NCBI GenBank assembly: GCA_017642625.1
Contig: JAGCOQ010000090.1
Coordinates: 1-8,569 of the forward strand
Origin: Alphaproteobacteria bacterium
GTDB taxonomy: Bacteria > Pseudomonadota > Alphaproteobacteria > Rs-D84
DNA length: 8,569 nt
Direction of reading: 5' to 3'
The notes beneath the pieces were generated by a model. That model saw only the letters and a list, made by a program, of their open reading frames with translations, searched no databases and had not been told where the DNA came from. The position numbers and the translations under genes were made by a program. Below are positions 7,180 through 8,569 of the stretch, piece after piece (position 1 is the stretch's first letter; each line of letters opens with the position of its first letter).

Positions 7180-7410
7180 TTATGATAACGCACTTAGTGT
7201 GATATTGTCGCTTGATACACCAACAACTTTGATTGATGTGCTGTCCGAGCCATTAACAATAACAATGTCGCCGATATTCATAAGTGTTTTAACATTGTTG
7301 AAATATCCGGCGGTCGCGATTGTTGCCAATGTTTCGTTCGCAGCATAGTGCCACAATGTAAAACCATTAGCATATGCGATTACAGACAAGTTTTTATTTT
7401 GAAATGCCAT
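7180..7410 (-). CDS. small phage protein following the capsid gene
   Basis: The 76-residue product starts MAFQNKNLSVIAYANGFTLW. The block NGFTLWHYAANETLATIATAGYFNNV is followed by a beta-rich region (MNIGDIVIVNGSDSTSIKVV). From memory, small proteins with this NGFTLWHY...AGYFN pattern sit directly after capsid genes in alphaproteobacterial prophages; I cannot verify this here. A capsid decoration or stabilising protein is a reasonable guess from position, size and beta-rich character. I choose the ATG at 7410 rather than the in-frame ATG at 7422, because GGGGGAAATT forms an ideal ribosome binding site for 7410 and overlaps the alternative start. It lies 24 bases after the capsid stop and 8 bases before a terminator, so the pair behaves as one expression unit. 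Confidence 0.75.
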   Translation of the reverse strand: MAFQNKNLSVIAYANGFTLWHYAANETLATIATAGYFNNVKTLMNIGDIVIVNGSDSTSIKVVGVSSDNITLSALS

Positions 7411-7434
7411 AATTTCCCCCATTGTTTATTGTTA

Positions 7435-8250
7435 TTAAGCTTCTTTACACTTGATGCGGACGATACCGTCGTTATCAATCAACACTGCGCCTTGGGACAT
7501 GCTGTTGCTGATAAAGTGCGCTGCACGTTCACCGTGCCACGAAATATCAGTTTTCACTTCTTGGCCGCACGCATGACCGATACTGGACGCATGATAGATA
7601 AAGCAATCGCGTTGCGTTCCAGATAACGGCAATCCGTTATACAGCAACCATGTGATACCCAACCACTTTTTCATTTCAAATCCAGTGGTCAACGGTGTAT
7701 CACCGACATAATCAGACGATACAAATTCGTCCAGACCCAACAGTGTGTTCCATTGTTTGACACCAATAACTGCGAATCTGCGACCATCATCTGGCACATC
7801 TTTGGAATTCAATAATTCAATTGCTTCCAATATTGCTGATTTGGAAAAAGCACTTGAATAATTACCAGCATTGTTTGTTGTTCCGTTCATTGCGTTAACA
7901 ATCAATTCGTCGGTCTTGCGTCCCAATGCATATGCACCGGCGGCGGCCACAACGCGACGTTCATCAACGTTGGTCTTTAATTCATCCAATGCATCAACCC
8001 AATCGCCCGCATAGTAATCAACCAATGTGCATTCAACTGGTTCATGATTAAGATTCATAACCGGCACAATGCCATGACGCGATTTCGTGCTGGCGATACC
8101 TTTACCAACTTTCTGGAAAGTAGTAGATGCACCGACAACGCCGGATTTACTGCGAACAGAATTGCGCAGTTTTGTGCCCATTTGTTGATAAGCCAAATGA
8201 ACATCTGCTTCAAATTGTTTTATGAAGACTTGGTCTATGCTAACTGACAT
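7435..8250 (-). CDS. phage major capsid protein
   Basis: This is a probable shell protein of the head. The 271-residue product has the pattern of a capsid family common in podovirus-type prophages: IDQVFIKQFEADVHLAYQQM near the N-terminus, KLRNSVRSKSGVVGASTTFQ, then MNLNHEPVECTLVDYYAGDW, DELKTNVDERRVVAAAGAYA with LGRKTDELI, and a beta-rich C-terminal half ending AVLIDNDGIVRIKCKEA. It is shorter than T7 gp10A (345). Family naming is from recognition, not a search. AAAGGGG ending 8 bases before the ATG gives a strong ribosome binding site. It is the first gene of the cluster, lying downstream of a terminator-like hairpin (8279-8302), and is followed 24 bases later by the 76-residue gene. No internal stop is present and all the expected blocks are in order, so it looks intact. 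Confidence 0.85.
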   Translation of the reverse strand: MSVSIDQVFIKQFEADVHLAYQQMGTKLRNSVRSKSGVVGASTTFQKVGKGIASTKSRHGIVPVMNLNHEPVECTLVDYYAGDWVDALDELKTNVDERRVVAAAGAYALGRKTDELIVNAMNGTTNNAGNYSSAFSKSAILEAIELLNSKDVPDDGRRFAVIGVKQWNTLLGLDEFVSSDYVGDTPLTTGFEMKKWLGITWLLYNGLPLSGTQRDCFIYHASSIGHACGQEVKTDISWHGERAAHFISNSMSQGAVLIDNDGIVRIKCKEA

Positions 8251-8278
8251 AGATATACCCCTTTGTGTTTAAAGAATG

Positions 8279-8302
8279 AAAAAAGTGCGACAAATGTCGC
8301 AC
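8279..8302 (-). terminator. Rho-independent terminator / attenuator in the capsid leader
   Basis: GTGCGAC-ATTT-GTCGCAC on the - strand is a perfect 7-bp, GC-rich stem with a 4-base loop (8302-8285), followed at once by six T residues (8284-8279). It ends 28 bases before the capsid ATG. Termination here would stop any transcript from upstream before the capsid, so it is either an insulating terminator with a promoter hidden downstream, or an attenuator that must be overcome. Confidence 0.8.
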
Positions 8303-8387
8303 ATCCAACAATATTTTGTTTTCTGGTTATGCAATAAATTGCGCCATAAAACAAAAATCAAACGGGTCCCCAACGGGATTATCCAAC

Positions 8388-8429
8388 AACAGTATCAGTC
8401 GGACTTGCGCAAATCCGACTGATATTGTT
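8388..8429. repeat. 16-bp inverted repeat with palindromic loop
   Basis: AACAGTATCAGTCGGA (8388-8403) pairs with TCCGACTGATATTGTT (8414-8429) across a 10-base loop that itself contains the palindrome TTGCGCAA (8405-8412). Only one position is imperfect: a G-U wobble if transcribed on the + strand, an A-C mismatch if transcribed on the - strand. No T-run follows on either strand, so it is not a simple terminator. It could be a structured leader RNA, a protein-binding dyad, or one copy of a dispersed chromosomal repeat; one window cannot tell. Confidence 0.7.
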
Positions 8430-8432
8430 AAT

Positions 8433-8457
8433 AAAAAAGGGTCGGATGAACCGACCC
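8433..8457 (-). terminator. Rho-independent terminator downstream of the basic-protein gene
   Basis: On the - strand GGGTCGG (8457-8451), a 5-base loop and CCGACCC (8445-8439) form a perfect GC-rich 7-bp stem followed by six T residues (8438-8433). It lies 25 bases after the stop of the Lys/Ala-rich gene and would end that transcript, separating it from the capsid operon. Confidence 0.85.
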
Positions 8458-8464
8458 CGAAACT

Positions 8465-8486
8465 ATAATAAATAATTATTTATTAT
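8465..8486. repeat. 22-bp perfect AT-only palindrome
   Basis: Positions 8465-8475 are the exact reverse complement of 8476-8486, all A and T, with no spacer. The right end overlaps the TAA stop (8483-8485) of the basic-protein gene. A 22-bp perfect palindrome is unlikely at random in mixed sequence but less surprising in AT-only DNA. It may be a protein-binding or melting site, or simply low-complexity sequence. Confidence 0.6.
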
Positions 8487-8569
8487 TTTTTCTTTGCACA
8501 TTTTGCACATGGCTTTTTAGCAGCTGGTTTTTTTGCAACTGGCTTTTTTGCCGCGGCTTTCTTTGCAAC
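8483..8569 (-). CDS. partial gene: Lys/Ala/Pro-rich basic protein with histone H1-like tail
   Basis: Only the last 28 codons are in the window, with the start beyond the right edge. They read VAKKAAAKKPVAKKPAAKKP and then CAKCAKKK before TAA (8483-8485), giving 13 Lys with Ala and Pro making up most of the rest. Such (K/A/P) repeats are typical of bacterial histone H1-like proteins and of basic tails on HU-type or other nucleic-acid-binding proteins. The terminal CAKC pair is unusual for these tails and could bind metal or form a disulfide. The matching terminator at 8433-8457 supports the stop. What the N-terminal part is cannot be seen, so the function beyond likely nucleic-acid binding is unknown. 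It is too short for a usual ORF scan and easily missed. Confidence 0.8.
   Translation of the reverse strand, partial: VAKKAAAKKPVAKKPAAKKPCAKCAKKK

Larger units (their letters stand above)
3360..8250 (-). mobile_element. T7-like prophage remnant: head-tail morphogenesis module
   Basis: Seven consecutive - strand genes run capsid, 76-residue companion, tail tubular A, tail tubular B, 116-residue protein, tail-fibre N-terminal domain, large terminase. This is the T7/podovirus order (gene 10, 11, 12, core proteins, 17, 19). Gaps are 12-24 bases apart from one terminator-bearing gap of 61, and the last two genes overlap. No integrase, tRNA, attachment repeat, lysis gene, portal or RNA polymerase is visible in the window. 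The left boundary falls inside the terminase. The right boundary is unknown and may extend past the window. It is called a remnant because the terminase is truncated and the large core proteins are missing. Confidence 0.8.

Noticed and set aside
8265..8350. A - strand frame starting at a TTG encodes a short Cys-containing peptide across the 8285-8302 hairpin.
   Set aside because: There is no ribosome binding site and it spans a terminator stem; the cysteines come from the stem sequence (TGCGAC/GTCGCA).
8315..8482. A - strand frame from the basic-protein stop region to about 8319 stays open for roughly 50 codons and ends MAQFIA-stop.
   Set aside because: It has no ATG except six codons before its end, no ribosome binding site, and runs straight through two hairpins. 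It is better read as a non-coding leader.
3360..8569. CRISPR array, tRNA or integrase/attachment site associated with the prophage.
   Set aside because: No regularly spaced direct repeats, no cloverleaf and no recombinase motifs were seen on either strand.

Overview
The window joins two blocks. The left block (44-3359, + strand) is chromosomal-type: the replicative helicase gene dnaB, a regulator with two helix-turn-helix domains and a degenerate LexA/CI-type C-terminal domain, and a 219-residue orphan gene. All three are co-directional with short gaps and no visible terminator between them. The DnaB sequence and the phage genes both resemble alphaproteobacterial types, and the base composition looks moderate (somewhat AT-leaning, not counted). 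I therefore infer an alphaproteobacterium, possibly one of the poorly studied low-to-moderate-GC lineages. The window holds no rRNA or other marker to confirm this.

The right block (8250 down to 3360, - strand) is a compact virion-morphogenesis cluster of a T7-like short-tailed phage in canonical T7 order: major capsid, a 76-residue companion, tail tubular protein A (gp11-like), tail tubular protein B (gp12-like), a 116-residue basic protein, an N-terminal tail-fibre adaptor (gp17-like) and the large terminase (gp19-like). The genes are tightly spaced or overlapping, most have strong G-rich ribosome binding sites, and none has an internal stop. The terminase stops after its ATPase motifs. Its stop codon directly abuts the stop codon of the convergent 219-residue gene, with no spacer and no terminator. 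This looks like a deletion or recombination junction. The large internal-core proteins (gp15/gp16 type) are absent. A portal gene is not seen and could lie beyond the right edge.

Upstream of the capsid lies a 232-base non-coding leader (8251-8482). It holds two - strand terminator hairpins, a 16-bp inverted repeat and an AT-only palindrome. A third terminator follows the capsid and its companion, so this two-gene unit is bracketed by terminators, recalling the terminator after T7 gene 10. At the right edge is the end of a gene for a Lys/Ala/Pro-rich protein like a histone H1 tail.

The most interesting reading is a reduced but open T7-like particle cluster. It may be a recently truncated prophage remnant, or a domesticated particle locus with a nuclease-less terminase fragment and a DNA-binding basic protein next door. 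The sequence alone cannot separate these.
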